From NCBI GenBank assembly GCA_023362775.1, contig JALMGJ010000008.1, forward strand, positions 24,504,501 through 24,568,500: 64,000 bases of DNA, written 5' to 3'. This document shows, in pieces, positions 18,960 to 29,054 of the stretch (position 1 is the stretch's first letter; each line of letters starts with the position of its first letter). A model generated the notes under the pieces. The model saw only the letters and a program-made list of their open reading frames with translations. It did no database searches and was not told where the DNA came from. The position numbers were made by a program, and so were the translations under genes. This stretch comes from Charina bottae. Its lineage: Eukaryota; Chordata; Lepidosauria; Squamata; Charinaidae.

Positions 18960-19315
18960 TGTGATGATCTCAACAACAATGTCCCAATAAACACTTCTCC
19001 ATGCAGTTCAGTGAAATGCAGATAAAGCTTTATTCAGGATACATGTTCATTGAAGCACTCCTAAAGACTTGAATGCTAATTCCCGCCAAACTATTCCCTC
19101 TTAACTCCCCCCTTGCGCGCCAATTCACCAACGATGATCTCATGAAGCAAACGGTCCCATCTCCTCTCCGTTGCAGGTGTGTGACCTTGGCCGAGCTGTC
19201 TCTAGCTTCCACCAGCAGACATAACACTCAACTGCCATCCCCCCTCCCAACTACTATGCAAGCACTATGCTATGCTTAATCCTAATGGCAGGATTCATAG
19301 ACATGAACCCTGACA
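18960..19315 (-). repeat. sushi-type 5' LTR
   Basis: 356 bp. A TTAAGA stretch (minus strand, about 19101-19106) lies near 30 nt before the inferred RNA start at 19074. Minus-strand AATAAA is present as in the 3' LTR. LTR differences: G/A near 13447, C/T in GGTG(C/T)GTGACC, G/C in CCCT(G/C)CCAAC. Confidence 0.94.
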
Positions 19316-19492
19316 ATAAGTAACAAATCTCTCTTGTCATCCACCAGACTCATTAATAAATTCTTGCAAGGGTAGAAATGAATTTCCAAGAAAGTTAAAT
19401 CTTGAGTTCGTCTGCTATAAAAATGAAACTTTATATGACTATTCTGGCTACAATCTTTCCCCTGCATTTTTCTCTATATTTTGGCATGTAAC

Positions 19493-20241
19493 ATACAGTA
19501 CTGGAAGAACATATGGGAGAAAGAGAAGACACATAACACCAGTGCAAAGTGGCTGCAGGACCTGAGAGCAGACCACAGAAATCTCCCAGAGCAGGAACCG
19601 GTCACCATCACAGTAGCAGATATCCAACAGCGTGTCAAGAACATGAAGAGCTGGACAGCACCTGGCCCAGACATGATCCACACCTACTGGCTAAAGAAAC
19701 TAACAGCAGTGCATGAACGCCTAGCGGCACAGATGAACCAGCTGCTAGCAGCAGGCTCCCACCCAGACTGGCTAACACAAGGTAGGACACAAGGTAGGAT
19801 CATGAAAGAACCCAACAAGGGAACAACACCGTCCAACTACCAGCCAATAACCTGCCTCCCCACAACATGGAAAGTCCTATCAGGCATCATAGCCGCCAAG
19901 CTGCAGGACCATATGGGCCAGTACATGAACACAGCTCAGAAGGGCATTGGGAATAACACCAGAGGCCACTTGCTCATAGATATAGCAGTTGCCCAAGACA
20001 CAAGGTCTAGACAGACCAATCTGAACACAGCCTGGATTGACTACAGGAAAGCCTACGACTCAATGCCACACACATGGATCTGTGAATGCCTGGTGCTACA
20101 CAAAGTCAACAAGACACTAAGGACCTTCCTCAAGAACTCAATGGGACTGGAAGTCAACTCAAGACAGCTTGCACAAGTGGCCATCAAGTGTGGCATATAC
20201 CAAGGTGATGCACTGTCCCCACTGCTGTTCTGCATGGGCTT
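19493..20241 (+). pseudogene. R4 LINE reverse transcriptase, N-terminal half
   Basis: Continuous frame with KSWTAPGPDMIHTYWLKKL, PSNYQPITCLPTTWKVLSGI, AWIDYRKAYDSMPH (first catalytic Asp region) and IKCGIYQGDALSPLLFCMG (motif B). This is the R4-clade reverse transcriptase fingers and palm. The frame is broken after LLFCMG by the 84-bp insert; the next residues (NPLSQI) resume at about 20331. Small in-frame differences from the clade pattern are a duplicated QGRTQGR and a few missing residues near SMGLEVNS. Confidence 0.88.
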
Positions 20242-20325
20242 TTTTATTTATTTATTTATTTAATTAAATTAATATAACCGCCCATCTCCCCCAACGGGGA
20301 ACTCTGGGGGGTTTACAATAAAAGG
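20242..20325 (-). mobile_element. 84-bp LINE/SINE tail inserted in the R4 LINE
   Basis: On the minus strand it reads GTAAACC..., a GGGGAGATGGGCGG block and an AATAAATAAATAAAA tail: the 3' end of an L2/CR1-type LINE or a SINE using it. It is flanked by GGGCTT (20236-20241 and 20326-20331), a probable target duplication. Being 84 bp, it keeps the frame but brings stops. Confidence 0.75.
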
Positions 20326-20330
20326 GGGCT

Positions 20331-21114
20331 TGAACCCCCTCAGCCAGATTATCACAAGAACTGGATACGGATACAAGTTCAAGAGTGGAACTACCATCAG
20401 CCACCTCCTCTACATGCATGACATCAAGCTGTATGCTAAGAGTGAACAAGACATCGACTCACTGATCCACCTGACACGGATCTACAGTGAGGACATTGGG
20501 ATGTCATTCGGACTAGAGAAGTGTGGCCAGATGGTAGTAAAGAGAGGGAAGGTAGTTAAGACTGATGGGGTGGAACTACCAGCAGGCCACATAGCAGACA
20601 TAGAGACCAGCTACAAGTACCTTGGTATCCCACAGTCACATGGGAACCATGATGAGGAGGCAAGGAAGACAACAACATCCAAGTACCACCAAAGGATAAG
20701 ACAGGTCCTGAAGAGCCAGCTCAATGGGAAGAACAAGATCCATGCCATTAACATGTATGCCCTGCCAGTCATCAGATACCCTGCCGGTATAGTGAGCTGG
20801 CCAAAGGAGGACATGGAGGCTGCTGATGTGAAGACCCGGAAGCTCCTCACAATGTACGGAGGCTTTCACTCCAAGTCCAACACCCAGAGACTGTACACGA
20901 GGCGGAAAGAGGGCGGGCGGGGTCTGGTGAGTGTCAAAGCCACTGTCCTGGATCAGACCAGAGCATCCAGGAGTACATCAGTAAGATGGCACCTAAAGAT
21001 GAGCTGCTGAGAGAATGCCTTAGGCAGCAGCAGACATGGAAGGAAGATCAAGCAGAGGAAGTGCCATGGCAAGACAAGACCCTGCATGGGATGTACCATT
21101 GACAGATAGCTGAG
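20331..21114 (+). pseudogene. R4 LINE reverse transcriptase, C-terminal half
   Basis: Continues the same frame with SGTTISHLLYMHDIKLYAKS, then KSQLNGKNKIHAINMYALPVIRYPAG and RKLLTMYGGFH. The catalytic YMDD is YMHD here because the first Asp codon is CAT (20417-20419), which should abolish polymerase activity. A frameshift after about 21000 moves the reading frame; residues GMYHRQIAEVADPGK-like then run in another frame. Confidence 0.86.
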
Positions 21115-22101
21115 GTGGCTGACCCTGGGAAATCCTACCAGTGGCCGGAAAGGGCTGGACTAAAAGACTGCACTGAGGCACTGATCATAGCAGCACAAGA
21201 ACAGGCACTAAGCACCCAATCCATAGAAGCAGGGGTCTACCACACTAGACAGGACTCAAGGTGCAGACCATGCAGAGAGGCCTCAGAGACAGTCCAACAC
21301 ATAGTGGCAGGGTGTAAAATGCAGGCAGGAACAGCATACACTGAACGGCACAACCAAGTAGCTGGCATTGTGTACAGGAACATCTGCACAGCATATGGGC
21401 TAGAGCAGAGCTTTCCAAACTTTTCATGTTGGTGACACACTTTTTAGACATGCATCATTTCGCGACACACTCTTACAGCAGGGCACAAGGCAGGCACTAG
21501 GACCTGCACAGAATCACAGCAGGTTTGGAGGCAGCAAGGCACAAGGCAGGCACTAGGACCTGCGCGGAATCCTGGCAGGGCTCGGAGGCAGCAGCAGCGA
21601 CACACCCAGACACTGCAGCCGACACACTAATGTGTTGCGACACACAGTTTGGAAAGCTCTGGGCTAGACCCTCCAAAGTCCAGATGGGAGATTCCACAGA
21701 AAGTGGTGGAGAATGACAGGGCTAAGATCCTGTGGGACTTCCAGATCCAGACAGACAGGCAGGTACTGGCCAATCAACCAGACATTGTGGTAGTAGACAA
21801 GGACCAGAAGACAGCAGTGGTGATAGATGTAGCAGTGCCAAGTGACAGCAACATCAGGAAGAAGGAGTATGAGAAGCTGGAGAAGTACCAGGTCCTAAAG
21901 GAGGAACTAGAGAGGATGTGGAAAGTGAAGGCCAAAGTGGTCCCAGTGGTGGTAGGGGCACTTGGGGCTGTGACTCCCAAGCTGGGAGAGTGGCTCCAAC
22001 AGATCCCAGGAGCAGCATCAGAGCTCTCTGTCCAGAAGAGTGCAATGCTAGGAACAGCTAAGATACTGCGCAGAACCCTCAAACTCCCAGACCTCTGGTA
22101 G
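21115..22101 (+). pseudogene. R4 LINE zinc knuckle and restriction-like endonuclease
   Basis: Frame resumes with LSTQSIEAGVYHTRQDSRC, a CX2CX7-8HX4C finger (CRPC...H...C) and, after the hAT MITE, the endonuclease: VENDRAKILWDFQIQTDRQ, QPDIVVVDKDQKTAVVIDVAVPSD. The PD...D core is the restriction-like endonuclease of R2/R4 LINEs that nicks the target. It ends LRRTLKLPDLW and a stop at 22101. The split by the 256-bp MITE makes it non-functional. Confidence 0.88.
21406..21661. mobile_element. hAT MITE, copy B
   Basis: 256 bp, same terminal repeats and interior as copy A at 11899-12157. Flanks are GGCTAGAG (21398-21405) and GGCTAGAC (21662-21669), an 8-bp duplication with one mismatch. It sits inside the R4 endonuclease region. 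Confidence 0.9.
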
Positions 22102-22161
22102 AGGACCCAAGGTTGAGGAAGACACATAACCACCCACCGGGGTGAGAAGGGAATTTTTTTT

Positions 22162-22640
22162 ATTGAATGACCCTAATGATGCATAATGCAGAATTGTTCT
22201 CCTTCTAGCAGGCAGTGACTAACAAGTCACAGAAGCCCCTTCCATGGTTGGTTAATGAACTCGAATGTTTGGCTTGTACACTGAGTAAGCCAGATACAAA
22301 TCAGATCCTAGTTCAAAAGCTTGCTTAACTACTCCTATTAAAATAACAACAGTAACAGTTCATAATATTTCATAAAAATAAAAGTGGATTAAAGTGCAAT
22401 CATATGCATATTAACTTAGATACAAGATTTGCTGTGTTCAGGGCAGTGCAATACTGAAGAAATGCACTTGAACAGAGCTTAGCCTTTGAATTCTAAGACA
22501 TTCAAGTAAAGTAGAGCTCCATCTACAGTTCCAGGTCTCACTGTGCTACTTAAAATCACAGAGATAGTCTGTATGCTGCACTCAATGTACGTTGAGATTT
22601 TAAACCAGCACTCCTTGGAATAGTTTATTAGCTATTTATA
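22162..22640. other. AT-rich DNA, no gene seen
   Basis: Nothing recognisable on either strand. Confidence 0.55.
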
Positions 22641-22930
22641 ATGCCTAACCCAGACATTATAAAACTCAGGAACTGGGTGGTTCCCACTCTGCTGGCATTC
22701 CAGAAGTCCTCAAAGAGTAGACCTGGTTTTTCTCCCAGGTTTTGGGCAAAGGTTGCTGGAGCCCCTTGCGGGGTGTGTGATATATGTTTTTGTGGTGTTG
22801 GCTGGCTTTGCCGTTATGTTTCATGCTTTCTCTTTAAACCATATATTTTTTAATTTGGTATTTTATATTGTGAGCTGACCACAATATAAATATCTGGAGT
22901 TGTGCAGTGCCTAAATCAAATAAATAAAAC
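22641..22930 (+). mobile_element. L2/CR1-type LINE 3' end relic
   Basis: The start resembles the end of the LINE ORF (CTGGCATTCCAGAAGTCCTC: TLLAFQKSSK, the L2-type LLAFRKALK). It is followed by a 3' UTR with GTGAGCTGACCACAATATAAAT and a CAAATAAATAAA tail. Decayed. Confidence 0.6.
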
Positions 22931-23914
22931 TGAAGTAAAATTATAGCTCTATATTACGTTTTCTTATATTTTCATAACTCTTGATATCATTTTGTTGTTT
23001 CCATGTTAAATCACTAAAATACCCCCAAGAACTAGGACCTAGGTTGTCAGAGTGAGAAGGAAGCAGAAGAGACTGGAGAGGAGTTTGGACTGGAAGAAAT
23101 AGAAGCTCTATAGGGAAGACCTCATTAAAAGATGAAGATAAGTCTTCATAATTAGTGTCTCCAAGACAACACCAGGCTTTGCTAAGTCCTGAACTCAGGC
23201 TTAGAGTCTTGGACTTCTTATGGCATCAGAATTAGAGAAACTGAACCGTCTGTAGCTCCAGGAAGTACAGGTATTTGAAAGTCTAGCTGAAAGATGGAGT
23301 TTGAGAACATAAAAGCTTTCTCAGGAATAGGACCCCACTCACAAAGAAGGATTCTTTTCAGATGGCCTGTGGCTAGCAGTTGAGGTTGTAGACTTCTGGC
23401 TGTATAAGTTCTCAGTTTCTATGAGTTACTACTGGAACAACGTGTATATTACCATCTTGATTTGATGAAACCCTAGCTGTTGTCTCTGGACTGGCTCTGG
23501 ATTCAGCCTTGGAAGTCTAGTTAAGTTTGTTGCCCCATCTCCTGCTTGCATTCTGAGTTGATTGTTATGGGTTATTGCACTCATGATTTTGTTCTCTGCT
23601 TGTTTGATTCAAGAGCCTAGCCCAGTCTAAAGAGGATACATGGCTTCAAATAAGGAAGAATAGCTACTGAAGGATAATGTTTGAGTTTGTTTAAAGCAGA
23701 GACCAGCACACTTTCACTGAAACATAAATTGGTTTATTGATCAGCTTTGAAGGCAAAGCCAAACCTAAAGGGGGGGGAGAGAGTTATAGTCCCTCTTTAT
23801 AGACTGATGCAAATTACAGTATACATATGATTGAGTTCATCAGCAAGATATTTTATTGGACATAGATAACCACAAAATATTTGATTGCATATAGCACATC
23901 ATATATCTAGTGAG
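22931..23914. other. AT-rich DNA, no gene seen
   Basis: No supported gene or repeat. A short G9 run lies near 23770. Confidence 0.55.
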
Positions 23915-23927
23915 GTAATTGGAATGT

Positions 23928-24223
23928 TTTGTTGTTTATTCGTTCAGTCGCTTCCGACTCTTCGTGACTTCATGGACCAGCCCACGCCAGAGCTTCTTGT
24001 CGGCTGTCACCATCCCCAGCTCCCCCACAGTTGAGTCCGTCACCTCCAGAATATCATCCATCCATCTTGCCCTTGGTCGGCCCCTCTTCCTTTTGCCTTC
24101 CACTTTCCCTAGCATCAGCATCTTCTCCAGGGTATCCTTCTCTTCTCATTATGTGGCCAAAGTACTTCAGTTTTGCTTTTAATATCATTCCCTCAAGTGA
24201 GCAGTCTGGCTTTATTTCCTGGA
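23928..24223 (-). mobile_element. BovB (RTE) LINE, 3' fragment
   Basis: 296-bp minus-strand piece of the BovB 3' end, coding for the last residues (KVEGKRKRGRPRARWMDDI, HEVTKSRKRLNE) and ending in the BovB tail. A perfect 13-bp duplication GTAATTGGAATGT (23915-23927 and 24224-24236) flanks it. Close in sequence to the 46306 and 54631 copies. Confidence 0.92.
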
Positions 24224-24236
24224 GTAATTGGAATGT

Positions 24237-24924
24237 AACTATGAGGAAATGGTCAGGACTACAAAGTCAATAGGGATTTTGAAAGCCCAATTTCATTGAT
24301 CATAGTTTCTTTCTATCATAGTTTCTGTTAGGCCCACCAGATGGACTAGATCAGGAATCAACTCCACAGGAAGGCTATAACGACTTTTATTGAGATTAGC
24401 TATTGTAATAGAATCTTGCAAATTTGATTGTGCTGTACCTCCTCCTCCTCCTCCTTATAGTTCAGTGAATTTGGGAGGTGTTTGAGCAGCTTCCTAGTGT
24501 TATCTTGGTGGTTCTGGAGTTAAAAAATGCTTCAGCCCTTTTGCCTAGGCAACAACTCATATCTCCATCAAGATCATCTTCCTTACTCTCTACACTTTCT
24601 CTTGTCTTACTGTTTTATCTTACTTGCCATTGTTTCTCAGACCTCTGTTTGTCTCCTGGTATCTTTTCCCAGCCAATAACATTCCTTGGACTTTTAAATG
24701 TTTTATGATTGAGCTGAGAATTTACTTTTCCTAGCCAAGTGTATTTGAGGAGAGGGAAATTTTACTTGCCTAATTTAACACCATAGAGTTAGACTAGTGC
24801 TCCCCCCCCCCCGGAAAGTTGTTTTTTTCCTCCCCCAAATTTACATATCTTGGTGATGCTGGCTGGAAATAGTGTAATCTGATCCATCTGGATGCTATCG
24901 ATTTGGGAAAGGCTATATAAGAAG
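24237..24924. other. No gene seen; short C-run
   Basis: Only short frames. A C11-12 homopolymer lies near 24802-24813. Confidence 0.5.
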
Positions 24925-24932
24925 CTCTGGAC

Positions 24933-25172
24933 CAGGCCTGCACAACACATGGATAAATGAAAAATAATTACGGACCACAAAGGAATACCTGATTCACCTC
25001 TCAGCAGCTAGCAGAGCGGCAGCAATGCTGGACCTGGTGGTGGCAGTGAGGCCTGCAGATGTTGTAGGCACTTGGCACCTGGGTTTCAGAGCGGCAGCGG
25101 TGAATTTATTGACTTTTCAAAAAACACTGGCAAGCATGAGTTTATTTGTGGGCTGCATGTTATGTAGGCCTG
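24933..25172. mobile_element. hAT MITE (CAGGCCTGC termini)
   Basis: 240 bp with termini CAGGCCTGCACAACACATG and CATGTTATGTAGGCCTG, and a perfect 8-bp duplication CTCTGGAC (24925-24932 and 25173-25180). No transposase frame. Confidence 0.88.
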
Positions 25173-25180
25173 CTCTGGAC

Positions 25181-26552
25181 CAAGAAATACTGTTGCATAG
25201 ATGGCGTTTGCTGACAAGTTAATGATGAAATAGAGTGGTGACATAAATTTTGGTCTCAGCAAGATATAGAATATTTTAGGCTATTTTTTTCCTAAGGAGG
25301 ATATTGTTTGCTGATCAATGTGTGAAAAGCTTCTCTTAAGCTCCGGTTAGGCTGCATAGCTACAGATTATAACTAGAAATCATCTACCACTGCTGAAAAT
25401 GTTCTTCCTGTTGAACTTCTGTGTGATTTCTTCACTATTTTTAGTGAATGGTTGTTTTGTAAATTTTCTCGTGTTTTCTTTCATATTTGCTGACCTAAAG
25501 GAAAACAATTACTCCCTTAGAAAGAGGAAAATGTTAAACTGCTCCAAAAGTAGTTTGTAAAATTTTGGATCGCATGCTGGAGTGCTGTTCGCTGCCTCGG
25601 TATCTGGGATTAGCTGAGTATTAGCTGTAACAAATATGGTTCAAGGTGGTGATGCATAACATATTTAAAGGAAACCAAGAAAACTGTATTTTTGGGGTAA
25701 AAAAATGTTTTGGCACTTAGAATTTCCTCAATGCCCTATTCCAACTATGTGAATTTAAAACTACAGATTTAATAAACTACTAGAATTCATCTTTCAAAAG
25801 TGAATAGCTACACATTTTTCAGATAGTATATAGCTTAGGAAGGAATACAAAGTTATATATAAATATTCATACAGTGGCTAATTTATGAATGCTTTTAATG
25901 GAAAGAAATAGATCAGATCTAAAAATACACTTTGTTTTAACCTTCTGTCTAATGCATTGGGTTTACACATAAGTCTAAACCACAAACAAATCTATGTATG
26001 AACTCCTGCCAGTGAAAAAATAGTTTTCCAATTTTTATTCCTTTTTCTATTTCTATTTCTATTTCTGTTCTGTTCTGTTTCTTTTTTCCCCACTTCTGTT
26101 CTCTTTCTCTTTCTTTATTAGTTTCTGTTAGATTTAGTCTCTTTGTTTTAAAATTTAATGAAGTTATTATAAAAAAATGGTTTTCCAATTTTTAATTCCT
26201 ATACTTCTAGCCAGCAGGTGGATTGGGGATCATGGGAATGGAAGCCCATGGCTGGCATGAGGTGGGAGAAGGAGTATGTATGAAATTTTCCTATTAAGTT
26301 CTGTTCTAAGCAGTGTCTTTTTGTTGATAGCACACAGTCAACTTGATAGCACATACTGTAATCACTTAGAAAACTTAATAATTATGGAAAAGATGTTATG
26401 AGATCAGCTCACATTATGTTTTTAAACACACCTTTTAAATATGTTTGAAGCTCTTTCAGTTTGGGAAACTATTTTTCAGCTGTGGAGTCTATATCCCAAA
26501 ACCATATTGACATATTCCTGCACATTTCTTGCTTTTTAAGGCAGCTATGCAA
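25181..26552. other. AT-rich DNA with a pyrimidine-rich tract
   Basis: No gene. 26037-26125 is a TTTCTA/TTCTG-type pyrimidine-rich simple repeat; the 79-codon minus frame over it is an artefact of low complexity. Confidence 0.5.
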
Positions 26553-26867
26553 GGAGGTCAAATCAGTCAATCCTAAATGAAATCAACCCTGACTGCTCAT
26601 TGGAAGGACAGATGCTGAAGCTGAAGCTCAAATACTTTGGCCACCTAATGAGAAGAGAGGACTCACTGGAAAAGACCCTGATGCTGGGAAAGACTGAGGG
26701 CAAAAGGAGAAGGGTACGGCAGAGGATGAGATGGTTAGATAGCATCACCGATGTAATGAACATGAACTTGAGTAAACTCCGGGAGACAGTGGAGGACAGG
26801 AAGGCCTGGCGTGCTATAGTCCTTGAGGTCACGAAGAGTCGGAAACGACTGAACAACAACAAAAATG
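26553..26867 (+). mobile_element. Older BovB/RTE LINE 3' fragment
   Basis: Plus-strand. It translates to EINPDCSLEGQMLKLKLKYFGHLMRREDSLEKTLMLGK and ends in EVTKSRKRLNN and the GAGTCGGAAACGACTGAAC tail. It has clear amino-acid differences from the other BovB copies here (for example KTEGKRRRVRQRMRWLDSIT), so it belongs to a different or older subfamily. Confidence 0.85.
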
Positions 26868-27412
26868 TACATACTGTAGTATGGAGTAGTCTTCTGAAAT
26901 ACATTTAAGTGACCACCAGGTGGCACTGTTTCTCTATGCAAACCAAGGTAGTCGCTCAGTCCAGTAGCTTACATCCATTTCTGAAACTTGTCTCAGACAT
27001 CCCGAACATCTTAGGTGTTCTATGCATTATATGATTTTTTAAAACTGCTGCCACACAGTTCTTGTGACAGTATGAATTGTCTTGTGATGGCGTGATACTG
27101 CTTTTCAAAGTTAATTAAGAAGCAATGTGCACTAAAATAGGATTAAATGAAATATCTGATTAAAATGGGACTTTAGAAGCATTCCAGTTATAGCTGTCAC
27201 TTTCCTGAATACTAGATAGACAGACAGACAGACAATGTTTGCATTTGAAGGAAGTGCATGTCTTTCTCCTTTCCAATTTTGAAATAAATTTCAAAACTTC
27301 AAGAGGTTGAGCCTTTCAAATTAACAGTTTCAATCAATGGGCAAAGATTTTGGGACTTGAATCCAGACTTCATTCCACAGAAGCCTCAGGGATCCAACTC
27401 AAGTTGTTTTAA

Positions 27413-27527
27413 TCCAGCTTTCCCCATCTTAGTGCCTTCCAGATGTGTTGGAACCACAAGTTTATGGATCCTCAGCCCAGCTAGTCTTTCCAGTGCATCT
27501 GGAGGGCACCAGGTTGGAGAAGAATAG
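27413..27527. mobile_element. hAT-like palindromic MITE relic
   Basis: Ends CCAGCTTTCCCCATC...TGCCTTCCAGATGTGTTGGA and CATCTGGAGGGCACCAGGTTGGAGAA are inverted relatives. Same family as 2871-2993. Confidence 0.55.
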
Positions 27528-27697
27528 TTTAGGTTATGATAATCTATTTGTTGCCACTCATTCTTGGAAGCTGCTACTTAATATTAAAAGGGCAGTGATA
27601 CATTATTATAAAACTATGAATTAGATTCCAATGTATCTGACCCACATCATAGAGTTAATTTCATCACACTCCTTTTCATAGTATTCGTGAAGGGGTA

Positions 27698-27929
27698 GAT
27701 GATAAAAGGACTTAAAATAACATCTCAATATAACCATGACCTAGCCCCAGGTGTAAGGTCACACAGCTACCTAGAAACATATTTAGGATTCCCTTACCAA
27801 CTTTGCTCAGACTGAAGAAGCTCCTTGGATAAGGAGCGAAACGTTTCCACTGAGAAAATAGAAATCCAGTTGACATGATTCAAGCTACAGACAATTCCAC
27901 CTGGATGACTGAGAACCTTCATAGACATA
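27698..27929 (+). mobile_element. Penelope-like element, 3' end only
   Basis: 232-bp plus-strand copy of the same non-coding 3' end found at 3254-3485, starting just past the endonuclease stop. Flanked by a 13-bp duplication TCGTGAAGGGGTA (27685-27697 and 27930-27942). Severely 5'-truncated insertion. Confidence 0.88.
27804..27860 (+). ncRNA. Hammerhead-ribozyme-like motif, copy 2
   Basis: CTGAAGA (27812-27818), stem II GCTCCTT/AAGGAGC (27820-27826 with 27831-27837) closed by GGAT, then GAAA (27838-27841) and C-GTT. CTCAG (27806-27810) can pair with CTGAG (about 27850-27854) to form stem I. Stem II is fully Watson-Crick here. Confidence 0.62.
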
Positions 27930-27942
27930 TCGTGAAGGGGTA

Positions 27943-29009
27943 CTTCATGGCTTTGACATTAAAGCTTCAAGAATCACGTGAAAGCCTACTGAAAAGTAAT
28001 TGGTTATAATTTACCAAGAAATGAAACAAACAACGAACAGCTGATGAGTGAGTGATGTGCCAGCTAGCAACTGAGTGTTGTGTTACAATCAAAATGTCTG
28101 CTTAATGTTAAAAAGAAGAATGTCTAGACATCTTGTCTCATTTCCAAATTGTCTGCTGCAGACTCTTCTCCAGCTTTAATGTATTTGATTGAATGTGGAA
28201 GCCAAGAGCTGGAATTCAAATAACCTAAGAAATTATGTTTGAATTAAGGAAGAAAATGGGCACTGAATAACAGGGTGCAATGTGGTTCTGATGCAACTTT
28301 GATGTGGACCCCCAGAATCTCTTACTAATTGCCAAATTTCTTTACCAAATGGCATTGCCACCAATTTCAGTCCTGACTATTCAACTATTTGGAGTAAAGC
28401 TAGATTATATTTAAAGAAAGAAGGGCAGTTTTGCACATCAGCAAGTCAAGTTCTTGGCTGGTTGATAAATGAGAGTGTCGCCATTACTTTAGAGAATCGG
28501 ATTAAATTGAAGTGAACTTTTTAAAAAGACAGAAATTTTTGCTTAGATATATTAAGTTTATGCTAATTCTACCCCTTGCCCTGTTTTCATCTTACAAAGT
28601 TTTTGAGTGCAGTGCTTAGCATTGCACAAGACCGAATATGGCCTTCTCCCTGAAAAGGCACCCTGCATCTCAAACAAATCCAGATCTCTAGTTCCCAGCT
28701 TTAGCTCTGGCGGCGTCTGTCAGCAATCTTGATCCCTGTGCATATATTACAGCTTTGAAATGAACTTGATCTGAAACCCTAAGGCAGCTTAGGGTTCTCC
28801 AAAGCGGCTGCTACCTCAGTATTTCTTATGGTAAATGAATTCCTGTTATTTCATATTGCTACCATGATCAACATGGTCCCCAGATCTCAGTGCAGTCTGG
28901 ACCTTGGCTCTTTCCTGCACCATCTATATATTCCCCTTTCTTAAATATGAAACATTTGTGTAGAGTGTGTGTGGGGTATGAAATTCATAGTAAAAATAAA
29001 AGGATAGCC

Positions 29010-29012
<3 letters not shown>
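27943..29012. other. No gene seen
   Basis: No coding region or named repeat. The stretch 28590-28920 is less AT-rich than its surroundings and free of visible repeats, but I cannot show conservation. Confidence 0.45.

Positions 29013-29051
<39 letters not shown>
29013..29051. repeat. (AAT)n microsatellite
   Basis: About 13 uninterrupted AAT units. Confidence 0.97.

Positions 29052-29054
<3 letters not shown>

Larger units (their letters stand above)
13419..19315 (-). mobile_element. Full-length Ty3/gypsy chromovirus, Tf1/sushi group
   Basis: A 5897-bp minus-strand element flanked by the 5-bp duplication ATAAG (13414-13418 and 19316-19320). The 356-bp LTRs (TG...CA) differ at three sites. 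Order: 5' LTR, self-priming site, gag, a -1 shift to pol (protease, reverse transcriptase, RNase H, integrase, chromodomain), polypurine stretch, 3' LTR. The chromodomain and self-priming place it in the Tf1/sushi chromoviruses, the group from which mammalian PEG10 and RTL genes derive. Two in-frame stop codons break pol, so this copy is probably not autonomous, though the insertion is recent. Confidence 0.96.
19490..22161 (+). mobile_element. R4-clade (Rex6/Dong-like) LINE, 5'-truncated and degraded
   Basis: A plus-strand R2-superclade LINE with a C-terminal restriction-like endonuclease. It starts inside the ORF (about 19490), and ends after the stop with a GAGGAAGACACA...GGGGTGAGAAGGG tail and a T run (22151-22160). 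It is interrupted by an 84-bp LINE tail (20242-20325) and a hAT MITE (21406-21661). It also has a frameshift between 21010 and 21115, a small tandem duplication (GGTAGGACACAA, about 19780-19798) and a mutated catalytic motif. No target duplication identified. Dead copy. Confidence 0.9.

Noticed and set aside
26037..26188. 79-codon minus frame rich in E, R and K
   Set aside because: It is the translation of a pyrimidine-rich simple repeat.
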